The notes: generated from the letters alone by a model not told the origin. 64,000 nucleotides of DNA from Actinoplanes philippinensis (GCF_900113015.1 NZ_FONV01000002.1:186001-250000); one strand, 5' to 3'; counted from the first letter of the stretch, positions 8,901 to 18,244 are shown. Numbers and translations: made by a program.

Positions 8901-11183
8901 CGTGGCGGCACCGGCACCGCCACGATCACGATCACCGTCCGCAACGCCGCGCCCGTCGCCCGTACCGACGCGGTAACCCTGCCCACCGGGCAGCTCTCGG
9001 TGATCGACGTGCTGGCCAACGACGACGACCCGAACGGCGACCCACTCAGCATCACGATCGACACTCCGGCCGGGCACGGCACAGCGACCGTCAGGGGCCG
9101 CCTCGTCGAGTACCGCCCGGCGCCCGGCTGGTCCGGCGGCGACGCATTCCACTACACGGTCGACGACGGCCGCTCCGGCACCTCGGGCGCAGCCGTGACC
9201 ATCGAGCTGGTCAACGCCCTTCCGGTGGCCCGGCCGGACGCCGCGGTCACCGACACCGACACGGCGGCCGGCATCGACGTGCTCGCCAACGACAGCGACC
9301 CCAACGGCGAGCCGCTGACCGTCTCCGGCTGGACCGCCGCCGCACACGGCACCGTCACCATCGACCAGGCCGGATCGCTGCGCTACCTGCCCGACGCCGG
9401 CTTCACCGGGATCGACGGCTTCGGCTACACGGCCGCCGACCCGCACGGGGCCGGCTCGGCCACCCTCGTGTCGATCACGGTCCGCAACGCCGAGCCGGTG
9501 GCGGCCGACGACGCGTACACCGTCGCCCAGCAGGGCACCACCACCCTCGCGGTGCTGCAGAACGACCGGGACGCCAACACCGGCCAGCCACTGACCGTCA
9601 GCTCCGTCGGCACGGCGCCGCGGGGCACCGCCGTACCGACCGCGGCGGGCACCTTCGAGTACACCCCCGCACCCGGCGGCACCGGCGCGGACACCTTCGA
9701 CTACCTGCTGCGCGACGACCTGGGCGGCACCGACACGGCCACCGTCGCGATCACCGTCGACGCGGCCCCGGCGGCGGTCGACGACACGGCGTCCACCGGA
9801 CCGTCCGCGCCGGTGGACGTCCCGGTGCTGATCAACGACTCGGATCCGGAGATGCGGGCACTGGAGATCGTCGGGACCGGGACGCCGGCGCACGGATACA
9901 CCACTCTGCCGGCCCCCGGCGCCATCCGGTACGCGCCGCGGCCCGGGTTCACCGGCACCGACGTCTTCCGATACCGGATCCGTGATCCGATCGGCAACAC
10001 CGCCACCGCGGAGGTCACCGTCCAGGTCGCGAACGCTCCCCCCATCGCCCGCGACGACAGCGCCGCGGCCCTCGCCGACCATGCGGTGGTGATCGACGTG
10101 CTGGCCAACGACACCGACGACAACCCCGGACAGACCCTCGGCCTCACCACGGTCGGCACGCCCGAGCACGGCGCCGCAACCCGGTCCGGGGACCGGGTGC
10201 GATACGCGCCGCCGGCCGGTTGGAGCGGTCAGGACCATTTCCGGTACGAGATACGCGACGACGACGGAGGCACAGCGGAGGCGACGGTGACGGTGACGGT
10301 GACCCACCAGGTTCCGTACGCGGTCGCCGACTCCCGCTCGACCCCGTACGGCCGCGAGGTCACCGTACCCGTGCTCGCCAACGACCTGGACCCCAGCGGC
10401 ACCTTGCGGATCGTCGCCGTGACACAACCGGACCACGGCAGCGCCCGGGCCGACGACCGGACCGTCACCTACGCCCCACCGCAGGGTTTCTCCGGGATCG
10501 CCGTGCTGACCTACACCGCCGCCACCGCGGACGGCGCCCTGACCGGCGCCACCCTGACCATCACCGTCGGCCCGCCACCGACCGCCCCGGACCGCGAGGC
10601 CGGGACACCACCCGGCCGGCCGGTGACGATCCCGCTGCCCAGCACCGACGAGCGGGGCCGCCCCGCGACCGTGGGACAGATCGGCCGGCCGCAGCACGGG
10701 ACGGTACAGCTCAACCCGGACGGCACGATCACCTACACGCCGGAGGCCGGCTTCACCGGCATCGACCGGTTCAGTTACGAGATCGTGGACGCGGACGGCA
10801 ACGTCGCCTACGGCACCGTCATCGTGACCGTGCCGGCCGGGCCGTCGCCCGTCCCGGTGACCCCGGAGCCGGCCACCCCCACCCCGTCGCCCACCCCGCC
10901 GGTGATGCCGACCGCCGAACCGCCGGCTCCCACCGCTCCGGTCAGCCGGACGCCCTCACGCCACCCGACCACGTCACCCGCGGCCGGTCCGCCGGGAACG
11001 ACACCGTCACGGACGTCACCACCGGCAGCCACACCGTCCCCCGGCGGCGGGCCGGAGCCCGACCTTCCGACCACCGGCCCGGGCCTGGTGTCCGCCACCA
11101 TCGGCAGCTGTCTGGCCTGCGTCGTCGGAGCCGTGCTGTACGCGTGGGGCCCACCGGACCGGGGCCGCCACCGACGCCGATGA
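5997..11183 (+). CDS. Giant LPXTG surface protein with DUF11 and eleven Ig-like repeats
   Basis: A 1,728-residue cell-wall protein. Residues 1-27 form a signal peptide ending in V-A-A-A. A large N-terminal ectodomain (about 30-350) is followed by two DUF11-like beta domains (about 355-615). About eleven repeats of 85-92 residues follow (about 618-1612), each opening with a variant of N-A-x-P-V-A-x-D-D and containing V-L-A-N-D-x-D and a Y-T-P-x-x-G-F/W-x-G motif, as in cadherin/Ig-like adhesin repeats. A Pro/Thr-rich wall-spanning stalk leads to L-P-T-T-G (residues 1690-1694), a hydrophobic helix and a basic R-G-R-H-R-R-R tail, a complete sortase sorting signal. Likely an adhesin or envelope stalk. 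No sortase gene is in the window. Confidence 0.93.
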   Translation: MHRTGTAVLLIYVTLLTATALVARPVAAAVTNPFTLRYAANTNGSILLRGNANLVCTPVGGCPNARQGLRPSGESLDNNGHLMINADADGDLGVTTVNDSTATVAVPPGSSVLFAALYWAADTTAGVSGAGAPTPGHRNRVLFRTPVTTWQPVIASTVFGGGGGGYQGFADVTALVAGAGNGVYGVADIQAGLGQDRYAGWTLAIAYRNPAQALRALRVYDGYGSVSSTSGPVDITVGGFETPHSGTVRAEIGTVVYEGDRGKIGDTLKIDGTAVSDGANPPDNFFNSTVSSGGADVAGRDPGWPNLFGVDIDQADATGRLGHAATSATLTLSTTSDTYFPGVVTFAIDLYAPRMTTTMTGTDVNGGDLVPGDEIEYLIMVRNDGLDTADDAVLSVAVPTWTTYVPGSMRVRGAPATDTAGDDAGTFGGGRAELVLGDVPSTGVVYALLRVRVDSGVPPGYSITGLVDLSYTGHTAAVRVSGPAAAVATAVSAGGTDLVAGLTVAPAVLQRPALPGPIVYTGTVANNGTALENAAVAELILPPGVTAGVLPAGCGAFAQVVTCAIGPLAPGTTGTVVIPATVGASASAGPAAALTATGTGGDTDALNDIATAAFLVNRAPVAVDDAATTPTMTTVTIPVLGNDMDPDGPASALTAAIGAAPGHGAAMVEADGTITYTPAAGWAGDDTFTYVLGDANGGAGTATVTVRTANAVPVARDDADATPSGTEVIVPVLGNDTDANGDALTVTAVSGPQAGAGTVRAAGGGTVAYQPAPTFVGQAVIGYTISDGRDTASAQILVDVANAAPTASDDLATVAHLGSVTIPVLANDADGNLDPITLTGVDPPSSGTATPAGDSVVYQAAAGFAGTVVFGYAIADNHAGTATGQITVVVANAAPVGADASVSTAYRTPVTVSPLAGAADANNDPLHVAGITAAAHGVVVPNPDGTLTYTPDDGWSGPDTFTVTIADNRGGTGTATITITVRNAAPVARTDAVTLPTGQLSVIDVLANDDDPNGDPLSITIDTPAGHGTATVRGRLVEYRPAPGWSGGDAFHYTVDDGRSGTSGAAVTIELVNALPVARPDAAVTDTDTAAGIDVLANDSDPNGEPLTVSGWTAAAHGTVTIDQAGSLRYLPDAGFTGIDGFGYTAADPHGAGSATLVSITVRNAEPVAADDAYTVAQQGTTTLAVLQNDRDANTGQPLTVSSVGTAPRGTAVPTAAGTFEYTPAPGGTGADTFDYLLRDDLGGTDTATVAITVDAAPAAVDDTASTGPSAPVDVPVLINDSDPEMRALEIVGTGTPAHGYTTLPAPGAIRYAPRPGFTGTDVFRYRIRDPIGNTATAEVTVQVANAPPIARDDSAAALADHAVVIDVLANDTDDNPGQTLGLTTVGTPEHGAATRSGDRVRYAPPAGWSGQDHFRYEIRDDDGGTAEATVTVTVTHQVPYAVADSRSTPYGREVTVPVLANDLDPSGTLRIVAVTQPDHGSARADDRTVTYAPPQGFSGIAVLTYTAATADGALTGATLTITVGPPPTAPDREAGTPPGRPVTIPLPSTDERGRPATVGQIGRPQHGTVQLNPDGTITYTPEAGFTGIDRFSYEIVDADGNVAYGTVIVTVPAGPSPVPVTPEPATPTPSPTPPVMPTAEPPAPTAPVSRTPSRHPTTSPAAGPPGTTPSRTSPPAATPSPGGGPEPDLPTTGPGLVSATIGSCLACVVGAVLYAWGPPDRGRHRRR

Positions 11184-11604
11184 GCGATCAACATCGCGAA
11201 CCTCTGCCGAAGGGCGTCGGGCGGCTCGGCAGCCGTCTCAGCAGGCGGCCGGATCCGCTTCCGGCAAACCAGTCATCGGTCGCCTTGACTCCGCTCACTT
11301 CCCGGGCACGAAGGCCATCGATCACGGGTCTCCCGGTGATCAGCCAGGGTCGACGCCACACAACCGCACGACAGGAACCCGAGCCGGCTCCCACACCTGC
11401 TGCGGACACGGCGGTGACCTCCGGCAGCGAGCCGACGGAAACCCGGCGGGCGCCAGAGTCTCTGCCGACGGGGCGAGAGGGCATCGGGAACGAGCCGGCG
11501 GGCCCGGCCGGACCCACCGCACTGGCGACCAGCCGGCTTGATCTGGCCGGCTGCCGGAGTCGCTCGGGCGAGACCGGGCAGCGCTGCCGGTCGATCCGGG
11601 ATCG
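11184..11604. other. 421-bp gene-free stretch
   Basis: Lies between the stop of the LPXTG protein and the stop of the convergent M20 amidohydrolase. Open frames here are antisense or out-of-frame runs without ribosome sites or recognisable protein features. No clear terminator with a T-run is seen. Confidence 0.6.
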
Positions 11605-12867
11605 TCAAAGGCGGGTGCGGGTCAGCAGCCAGGTGGACATGGTGCGGACGCCGTGGCCGATGGCGGCCTCGTCCGGGTTGAAGGTGGCCAGGTGGGGGTA
11701 GCCGGTCTCGATGCCGCTGCCGGGGGCGCGGACCCCGAGGAAGGTGTAGGTGCCGGGCATCCGGTTCAGGAAGTGGGCGAAATCCTCCCCGTTGAACGGG
11801 ATCGCGGCGTGCAACGGGACCACCCGCTCGGTGCCCAGCGTGCGTCGCAGGTAGCGCTCGAGGGCCTGGCCCTCGCGTCGTGGCGTGTGCATCGCCGGGA
11901 ACGGGGCGGACGGGAAGTCCACGGTGGCGGGACCCAGCGCCCGGGCGCGGCGCCGGATCTCGGCCCGCACCTCTCGGTAGCGCTCCTCCGGCCAGCACCG
12001 GGACGACACCCGCACGGTTGTGCCGGCCGCCTGGGCCTGCACGAAGACGAAACGGGCCAGCGGGCCGCCGGGAGTCTGCAGGTCGGCCAGCAACTGTTGC
12101 AGGTCGACCGGATCGGCGGGGCGCTTCACCGAACTCATACGGGTGATGCTCTCGGCCAGCCGCTGAGCCCGCGCCGGGGCGTCGGCGCCGGTCAGGGTGA
12201 TCTGGCCCCTGTCCTGGCCGGGCATGCCGATGCCGGCGATCGTCGCGAACCGGCCGACCGGGAACGGGCCGCAGTGCAGCGCGTGGATCTCGCTCGGGCG
12301 GGTGGCCGTCAGGACGCCGTCGGCGATCATCGCGGCGGCGCCGGCCAGGCTCTCCTCGGCCGGCTGGAACAGGAACACCAACCGGCCGGACAGCCGCTCC
12401 CGCAGCCGGGTCAGCACCTCGGCGATCCCCACCCCGATCGTGGTGTGGAGGTCGTGACCGCACAGGTGGGACGGGCCGGTGGCGCCGCCGGCGCCGTCGG
12501 CCGGGCCGACCGCGTCCATGTCCGCCCGATACGCCACCGTCCGGCCCGGCCGGGTCCCGGTCAGGACGCCGACGACACCGTGCCCGCCGACGCCGGTCGT
12601 GACGTCGAGCCCCGCCGCCCGCAGGCGGGCCGCCACCACCGCGGCGGTCCGCTGCTCCTGGCCGGAGAGCTCCGGATGGGCGTGCAGGTCACGGCGCAAC
12701 GCGACGAGCGCGCCGTCCAGCCGGGAAGCCTGCCGCTCCACGGTCAGCGCGTCGCCGTCGGTCGCCGAGGCCGCCTCGGTCGACGTGAACAACGCCCCCG
12801 CGGTCGCCGCCATCGCTCCACCGAGAACAGCCCGCCGGCTGACCACTTGACCCTCTGAGCTTCGCAT
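11605..12867 (-). CDS. Tat-exported M20D-family amidohydrolase
   Basis: A 420-residue zinc amidohydrolase/peptidase of the M20D (aminoacylase/IAA-amino acid hydrolase-like) family. The N-terminus carries a twin-arginine signal (V-S-R-R-A-V-L-G-G followed by an Ala-rich hydrophobic stretch to A-S-A), so it acts outside the membrane. Family landmarks are R-R-D-L-H-A-H-P-E-L-S, the metal motif C-G-H-D-L-H-T-T and the catalytic P-A-E-E-S. The start is the ATG with GGGGG upstream; an upstream in-frame ATG would put 24 residues before the Tat signal and is less likely. Substrate (N-acyl amino acid or amide) unknown. Confidence 0.88.
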   Translation of the reverse strand: MRSSEGQVVSRRAVLGGAMAATAGALFTSTEAASATDGDALTVERQASRLDGALVALRRDLHAHPELSGQEQRTAAVVAARLRAAGLDVTTGVGGHGVVGVLTGTRPGRTVAYRADMDAVGPADGAGGATGPSHLCGHDLHTTIGVGIAEVLTRLRERLSGRLVFLFQPAEESLAGAAAMIADGVLTATRPSEIHALHCGPFPVGRFATIAGIGMPGQDRGQITLTGADAPARAQRLAESITRMSSVKRPADPVDLQQLLADLQTPGGPLARFVFVQAQAAGTTVRVSSRCWPEERYREVRAEIRRRARALGPATVDFPSAPFPAMHTPRREGQALERYLRRTLGTERVVPLHAAIPFNGEDFAHFLNRMPGTYTFLGVRAPGSGIETGYPHLATFNPDEAAIGHGVRTMSTWLLTRTRL

Positions 12868-12990
12868 CGGTTTCCCCCGTCCTTGTTCGACGTGGTTCAG
12901 CCTGTCGCGATTCGCTCCCGGGCACGATGGGGCAGACACCCGCCCGAAGGTAGTACCAGCACCACCCCCGGCGACCCGACCGGGACGGCG

Positions 12991-13398
12991 CTAGTCGATC
13001 AGATCGGCCTCGAGCAGCTCGTCCAGCAGGAGCCGGATCGCCGGGGCGCAGCGGGGCCGGTCGGCGGAGGTGAACCAGCCGAGCTCGGCGATCTCGGCGG
13101 CAGCCGCCGGGACGCCGTCGGCGGCGCCGGTGAAGCACACCAGGCGGACGCGGGTGCCGGGCGGGCGGTTGTGCGCCTCGGCGTCGATGGTGACGAACGG
13201 CCGCATCGTCGCCGGTTCGACGACCAGGCCCACCTCTTCGAGCACCTCGCGGGCCGCGGCCTCGGCGTCGGTCTCGCCCGGCTCCGGTTTGCCGCCGGGC
13301 AGGTAGAACGCGTCCGAGCCGGCCGCCCGCACGGTGAGGACCCGCCGGTCCCGCACGTGCACCCAGGCCGCCGCGACGACGACGTCCACGGCGGTCAT
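12991..13398 (-). CDS. Nudix hydrolase (small)
   Basis: A 135-residue Nudix protein, essentially just the domain. The catalytic box is complete: G-G-K-P-E-P-G-E-T-D ... R-E-V-L-E-E-V-G-L. It hydrolyses some nucleoside diphosphate derivative; the specificity is not readable. Its start overlaps the stop of the upstream Nudix gene (ATGA at 13395-13398), so two Nudix enzymes are made from one message. Confidence 0.9.
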   Translation of the reverse strand: MTAVDVVVAAAWVHVRDRRVLTVRAAGSDAFYLPGGKPEPGETDAEAAAREVLEEVGLVVEPATMRPFVTIDAEAHNRPPGTRVRLVCFTGAADGVPAAAAEIAELGWFTSADRPRCAPAIRLLLDELLEADLID

Positions 13399-13880
13399 GC
13401 GAGCACGAACGGGTCGCCGGCCTCGAAGCGGGCCAGATGGTCGAGGGTCACCGGCACCGCGCCGGACAGGTCCTCCGGCATCGCGCCGGGCGCGAAGAAC
13501 CCGGCGTCCAGCGTCTCGTCGGTGACCCGGACCAGCTCACCGGACCACGAATCGACGCGCACGGCGAGCGACACGTGCTGGTACGTCGCCCCGAACACGT
13601 TGGTGTGCAGGTCCTCGCCGGAGTAGAGGGCGAACGGGGTGACGGTGTGCGCGGTGAGGCCGGTCTCCTCATACACCTCACGGATCGCGCAGTCACGCAG
13701 CGTCTGGCCGAGCTCCATGGTGCCGGCCGGCAACGCCCAGCGGCCGTTGTCGTTGCGCCGGATCAGCAGGACGCGGCCGTCGGGGTCGCGGACCACGGCT
13801 CTGGCCCCGATGGTCATCAGGACCGGCTCGCTCCCGGTGATCGCCCGTAATCTTCCCAGGTACGACTCTTCCCACGGCAC
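13395..13880 (-). CDS. Nudix hydrolase with Gln in the Nudix box
   Basis: A 161-residue Nudix protein, first gene of a two-gene Nudix operon. The box reads A-G-T-M-E-L-G-Q-T-L ... R-E-V-Y-E-E-T-G-L: the first conserved acidic residue of the G-x5-E pattern is Gln, while the R-E-x2-E-E metal-binding core is intact, so it is probably still active. The N-terminus (W-E-E-S-Y-L-G-R-L-R) resembles the ADP-ribose/MutT-like subgroup annotated as general Nudix hydrolases in actinomycetes. Confidence 0.88.
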   Translation of the reverse strand: MPWEESYLGRLRAITGSEPVLMTIGARAVVRDPDGRVLLIRRNDNGRWALPAGTMELGQTLRDCAIREVYEETGLTAHTVTPFALYSGEDLHTNVFGATYQHVSLAVRVDSWSGELVRVTDETLDAGFFAPGAMPEDLSGAVPVTLDHLARFEAGDPFVLA

Positions 13881-13946
13881 GGCAGAACGCTATCCCAGCG
13901 CCGTGACCGGGCTCAGCCGGGGACCGTTCCGGCCGACCGGATACAT

Positions 13947-14423
13947 GTGACCCGGATTCTCCTGGCCGCGGTGGGGGTGCTGCTGGTCTGCGGCACGGTC
14001 CCGGCGCGGCTCGGATGGTCGTCGTCGGTGGTGATCTCCGGGTCGATGAGCCCGCTGGTCGAGGCGGGCGACGTCGTGGTCACCGCGCCGGTCGGCGGGA
14101 GCCCGCTGCGGGAGGGGCGGGTGATCCGGTTCCACGACCCGCGCCGGCCCGGCCGATACGTGCTGCACCGCATCGTCCGGGTCGCCGGGGACGGGCGGCT
14201 CGTCACCAAAGGGGACGCGAACCGGATCGCCGACGCGACCCCGGTGCCGGCCGAGACGGTCACCGGGGTGTGGCGGCTTCGGGTGCCCTACCTGGGGCTG
14301 CCGGTGCTGTGGTGGATCGAGGGCGGGTATCGGCGCCTGGTCGTGACGGCGCCGGCTCTTCTCGTACCCCTGCTGTGGTGGTTGTGGTCTAGATCTCGTC
14401 GATCAGATCGGCGACCGAGTTGA
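13947..14423 (+). CDS. Signal peptidase I, S26B (SipW/archaeal) type
   Basis: A 158-residue membrane protease with an N-terminal hydrophobic segment, the nucleophile motif S-G-S-M-S-P and a second block V-L-H-R-I-V-R-V with H in place of the bacterial general-base lysine, followed by T-K-G-D-A-N. This Ser/His pattern is that of the S26B (ER/archaeal/SipW) branch. A second hydrophobic segment and a basic tail lie at the C-terminus. Starts with GTG; the 3' end overlaps the convergent HAD gene by 35 bp. Its substrate could be a surface protein, but none is linked to it here. Confidence 0.85.
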   Translation: MTRILLAAVGVLLVCGTVPARLGWSSSVVISGSMSPLVEAGDVVVTAPVGGSPLREGRVIRFHDPRRPGRYVLHRIVRVAGDGRLVTKGDANRIADATPVPAETVTGVWRLRVPYLGLPVLWWIEGGYRRLVVTAPALLVPLLWWLWSRSRRSDRRPS

Positions 14424-15168
14424 TGATGCGGGACGGCCGGTACGGGTACGTCTCGCTCTCCAGCCTGCTGCTGATGCCGGTCAGCACCAGGATCGTCTCC
14501 AGCCCCGCCTCGAGACCGCACAGGACGTCGGTGTCCATCCGGTCGCCGATCATCGCGGTGGTCTCGCTGTGCGCGCCGATCGCGTTGAGCGCCGAGCGCA
14601 TCATCATCGGGTTGGGCTTGCCCACGAAGTACGGCTTCACGCCGGTGGCCTGGGAGATCATCGCCGCGACCGAGCCGGCCGCCGGGAGCAGGCCCTCGTT
14701 GGACGGGCCGGTGGCGTCCGGGTTGGTGCAGATGAACCGTGAGCCCGCGCTGATCAGCCGGATCGCCTTGGTGATCGCCTCGAAGCTGTAGGTGCGGGTC
14801 TCGCCGAGGACCACGTAGTCCGGCTCGAACTCGGTGAGGATGTAGCCGGCCGCGTGCATCGCGGTGGTCAGGCCGGCCTCGCCGATCACGTAGGCGGTGC
14901 CGCCGGGCCGCTGGTCGGCGAGGAACTGCGCGGTCGCGAGCGCCGCCGTCCAGATCGAGGTCTCGTCGACGTCGAAGCCCATCCGGTAGAGACGGGCCTG
15001 CAGGTCACGCGGCGTGTAGATGGAGTTGTTGGTGAGGATGAGGAACGGCTTGCCGCTCTCCTTCATCCGGTTGACGAACTCGGGTGCGCCCGGCACCGGC
15101 TCACCCTCGTGGACGAGCACACCGTCCATGTCGGTGAGCCAGCTCTCGATCGCCTTGCGCTCCTTCAT
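14389..15168 (-). CDS. HAD-IIA family phosphatase (NagD-like)
   Basis: 259 residues. Motif I is D-M-D-G-V-L (W-L-T-D-M-D-G-V-L-V-H-E), motif II is L-T-N-N-S, a lysine follows in F-V-G-K-P-N-P, and motif IV is G-D-R-M-D-T-D, giving the HAD subfamily IIA pattern of NagD/phosphoglycolate-phosphatase-like enzymes. The start ATG overlaps the hemH stop by one base (TGATG), so it is the last gene of the fabG-fabI-hemH transcript. Physiological substrate unknown; a housekeeping sugar- or nucleotide-phosphate role is typical. Confidence 0.9.
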   Translation of the reverse strand: MKERKAIESWLTDMDGVLVHEGEPVPGAPEFVNRMKESGKPFLILTNNSIYTPRDLQARLYRMGFDVDETSIWTAALATAQFLADQRPGGTAYVIGEAGLTTAMHAAGYILTEFEPDYVVLGETRTYSFEAITKAIRLISAGSRFICTNPDATGPSNEGLLPAAGSVAAMISQATGVKPYFVGKPNPMMMRSALNAIGAHSETTAMIGDRMDTDVLCGLEAGLETILVLTGISSRLESETYPYRPSRIINSVADLIDEI

Positions 15169-16220
15169 CAGGACGCCTTTCGTCGCGCGGGTGGGGGGCA
15201 GCAGTCCGCGGGGCAGACGTCCCAGATCGGGAGCGTACCGAGCGACTCCCGCGACCGGTCGCCGGTCCGCTCCTGTACCAGTCTGCGGATCATGGATACG
15301 AAGTCGGGGTGGACGCCGGGGGTCACGGCCCTCGCATACCCCAGGCCGAGCCGCTCGGCGGTGTCCTTGGCCTCGTTGTCCAGGTCCCAGATGACCTCGA
15401 GGTGGTCGGAGACGAAACCGATCGGGCTGACCACCACATCGGTCACGCCCTTGGCCGCGAGGGCTTCGAGGTGGTCGTTGATGTCCGGCTCCAGCCACGG
15501 CACCTGCGGCGGGCCGGACCGGCTCTGCCAGACCAGGTCGTAGGGCAGGTCCGCGGCGGCGGCCGCGTGCACCAGGCGCGCGGTCTCCTCCAGCTGGGCG
15601 TTGTAGCGCCCGCCGGTCGGGCCGGCGGTCTCGGCCATGGTCACCGGGATGGAGTGGGCGGTGAAGACCAGCCGGGTGGTGGCCCGCCGGGCCGGGTCGA
15701 GCTCGGCGAGCGCCGTGGTCACGGCCTCGGTGTGCGGGCCGACGAAGCCGGGGTCGTCGTGGAACTGCCGCAGCTTGGCGATCCGCGGAGCGCGCGGGCC
15801 GACGTGCGCCCGGGCGGCGGCGATGTCCTCCCAATACTGCTTGCAGGAGGAATACCCGCCATACGCACTGGTGGCGAAGCCGAGCGCATGCTCGACACCG
15901 TCGTCGCGCATCCGCGCCAGGGTGTCGGCGAGCATCGGATGCCAGTTGCGGTTGCCCCAGTAGGTCGGCAGGCCGACCTCGTGCGCCGCGAACTCGGCAT
16001 CGATCGCCGCGAGCAGGTCGCGGCACTGCTGATTGATCGGGGACACCCCGCCGAAGTGCATGTAGTGCTCAGCCACCTCGGCGAGGCGCTCGTCCGGGAC
16101 GCCGCGCCCGCGCACCACGTTGCGCAGGAACGGCATCACGTCATCGGGCTTCTCGGGCCCGCCGAAAGAGAGCAGGACGAACGCGTCGTAAACCACCCGA
16201 CCATCCTGCCACCGGGTCAC
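15168..16220 (-). CDS. hemH: Ferrochelatase (coproporphyrin ferrochelatase type)
   Basis: 350 residues; inserts iron into the porphyrin ring at the end of heme synthesis, in actinobacteria into coproporphyrin III. Landmarks are L-L-S-F-G-G-P near the N-terminus, the active-site histidine in F-T-A-H-S-I-P, and the conserved E in H-L-E-V-I-W-D. The C-terminus has a cysteine cluster (C-P-A-D-C-C), as in the actinobacterial enzymes that carry a [2Fe-2S] cluster. The GTG start overlaps the fabI stop (GTGA). Part of the fabG-fabI-hemH operon also seen in mycobacteria (mabA-inhA-hemZ). Confidence 0.93.
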   Translation of the reverse strand: MTRWQDGRVVYDAFVLLSFGGPEKPDDVMPFLRNVVRGRGVPDERLAEVAEHYMHFGGVSPINQQCRDLLAAIDAEFAAHEVGLPTYWGNRNWHPMLADTLARMRDDGVEHALGFATSAYGGYSSCKQYWEDIAAARAHVGPRAPRIAKLRQFHDDPGFVGPHTEAVTTALAELDPARRATTRLVFTAHSIPVTMAETAGPTGGRYNAQLEETARLVHAAAAADLPYDLVWQSRSGPPQVPWLEPDINDHLEALAAKGVTDVVVSPIGFVSDHLEVIWDLDNEAKDTAERLGLGYARAVTPGVHPDFVSMIRRLVQERTGDRSRESLGTLPIWDVCPADCCPPPARRKAS

Positions 16221-16984
16221 GCACCGATCGCGTGGTAACCCCCGTCAACGTGTACAACCTCACCCGTGGTGGCCGGGAACCAGTCGGACAGCAGAGCGCA
16301 GATCGCCTTGCCCGCGGCCGCCGTGTCATACAGGTCCCAGCCGAGCGGCGCCCGCTCCGCCCACGCGTCCTCGAACTGCTCGAAGCCGGGGATCGACTTG
16401 GCGGCGATGGTGCGCAGCGGGCCGGCCGCCACCAGGTTGCTGCGGATGCCCTGCTTGCCCAGGTGCAGCGCCAGGTAACGGGAGGCGGACTCCAGCCCGG
16501 CCTTGGCCACGCCCATCCAGTCGTAGACCGGCCACGCGCTGGTCGCGTCGAAGGTCAGGCCGACGATGCTGCCGCCCGACGACATCAGCGGCAGGGCCGC
16601 CTTGGCCAGCGACTTGTACGAGTACGTGGAGACGTGGACGGCGGTGGCCACGTCCTCCCACGGCGCGTCCAGGAAGCCGCCACCGAGGCAGCTCGGCGGG
16701 GCGAAGCCGATCGAGTGGACCACGCCGTCCAGCCCGTCGACGTGCTCGCGGACCTTGTCGGCCAGCCCGGCGAGGTGCTCCTCGTTCGTCACGTCCAGTT
16801 CGATGACCGGCGCCGGCTCCGGCAGCCGCTTGGCGATCCGCTCCACCAGGGACAGGCGGCCGAAGCCGGTCAGCACGACCGTCGCCCCCTGCTCCTGGGC
16901 GATCTTCGCCGCCGAGAAGGCGATCGAGGCGTCGGTGATGACACCCGTGATGAGCAGCCGTTTTCCGGCCAGCAGTCCAGACAC
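16217..16984 (-). CDS. fabI: Enoyl-[acyl-carrier-protein] reductase (InhA/FabI)
   Basis: 255 residues. NADH-dependent enoyl-ACP reductase, last step of the fatty-acid elongation cycle. The FabI-type nucleotide motif G-K-R-L-L-I-T-G-V-I-T-D, the motif V-H-S-I-G-F-A-P-P, and the catalytic Y...M-G-V-A-K segment (Y-D-W-M-G-V-A-K-A) are those of InhA-like short-chain reductases. Starts with GTG behind AGGAGAG; 33 bp downstream of fabG and coupled to hemH. Confidence 0.95.
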   Translation of the reverse strand: MSGLLAGKRLLITGVITDASIAFSAAKIAQEQGATVVLTGFGRLSLVERIAKRLPEPAPVIELDVTNEEHLAGLADKVREHVDGLDGVVHSIGFAPPSCLGGGFLDAPWEDVATAVHVSTYSYKSLAKAALPLMSSGGSIVGLTFDATSAWPVYDWMGVAKAGLESASRYLALHLGKQGIRSNLVAAGPLRTIAAKSIPGFEQFEDAWAERAPLGWDLYDTAAAGKAICALLSDWFPATTGEVVHVDGGYHAIGA

Positions 16985-17016
16985 TTAGTACTCTCCTGAA
17001 AAAGTTTCCCGAGCTT

Positions 17017-17751
<735 letters not shown>

Positions 17752-17857
17752 TCAGGGTCACAGGAGCTCCCTGAAGAGCGAGACTATCGGCCCGCCGTCC
17801 CACCCCCGAGGGACGGTCCCGCCGACTTACACCCCGTTCAGTGCCGGGCCGATTTTC

Positions 17858-18175
17858 TTAAGTTGCGTTAAATGAGCCCGCGCCTGTGCTGCGGTTCTTT
17901 CCGCCTGGCCCGGCGATAAGCCAGACGAAGTCGGCGCCGGTTCGGCGGGCGATTTTCTCGCATACCTCGGTGTACTTCCGGGGCATGGCGCCGTTCTCCC
18001 AGGTGCCCCAGGATGCGGGCGGGAGGCCGCACTCCTTGGCGGCCTCCTTGATGTTCCATTGCATGCGCTGGCGGACCAGGGCGAGGCGGGCGCCGAAGGT
18101 GGTGTCGTCGACGGTCCATCCCCCGCCGGTGGTCCCCTCGTTCGCGGGCGAGGGCTCCCCATGCACGGCTGTCAT
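17858..18175 (-). CDS. XRE-family repressor of the element
   Basis: 105 residues with a Cro/CI-type helix-turn-helix in the middle (F-G-A-R-L-A-L-V-R-Q-R-M ... I-K-E-A-A-K-E-C-G-L-P ... S-W-G-T-W-E-N-G), followed by a short tail. Transcribed leftwards, divergent from the early gene train, with two dyads in the intervening 114 bp: the layout of a lysogeny repressor. The stop TAA is almost at the left border of the element. Confidence 0.82.
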   Translation of the reverse strand: MTAVHGEPSPANEGTTGGGWTVDDTTFGARLALVRQRMQWNIKEAAKECGLPPASWGTWENGAMPRKYTEVCEKIARRTGADFVWLIAGPGGKNRSTGAGSFNAT

Positions 18176-18244
18176 AGGGCACAGCTTACGGGGCATGGCA
18201 CAGATCGCAATGCAATGGACAGAGACTGGCATGAATAGCCAGCA

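Noticed and set aside
8697..10697. 666-residue antisense frame over the Ig-like repeats
   Set aside because: Same reason: shadow of the GC-rich repetitive sense gene.
10220..11701. 493-residue frame reading past the LPXTG protein's end
   Set aside because: Out-of-frame Arg/Pro/Gly-rich translation with no ribosome site; the last 500 bases do not resemble a protein.
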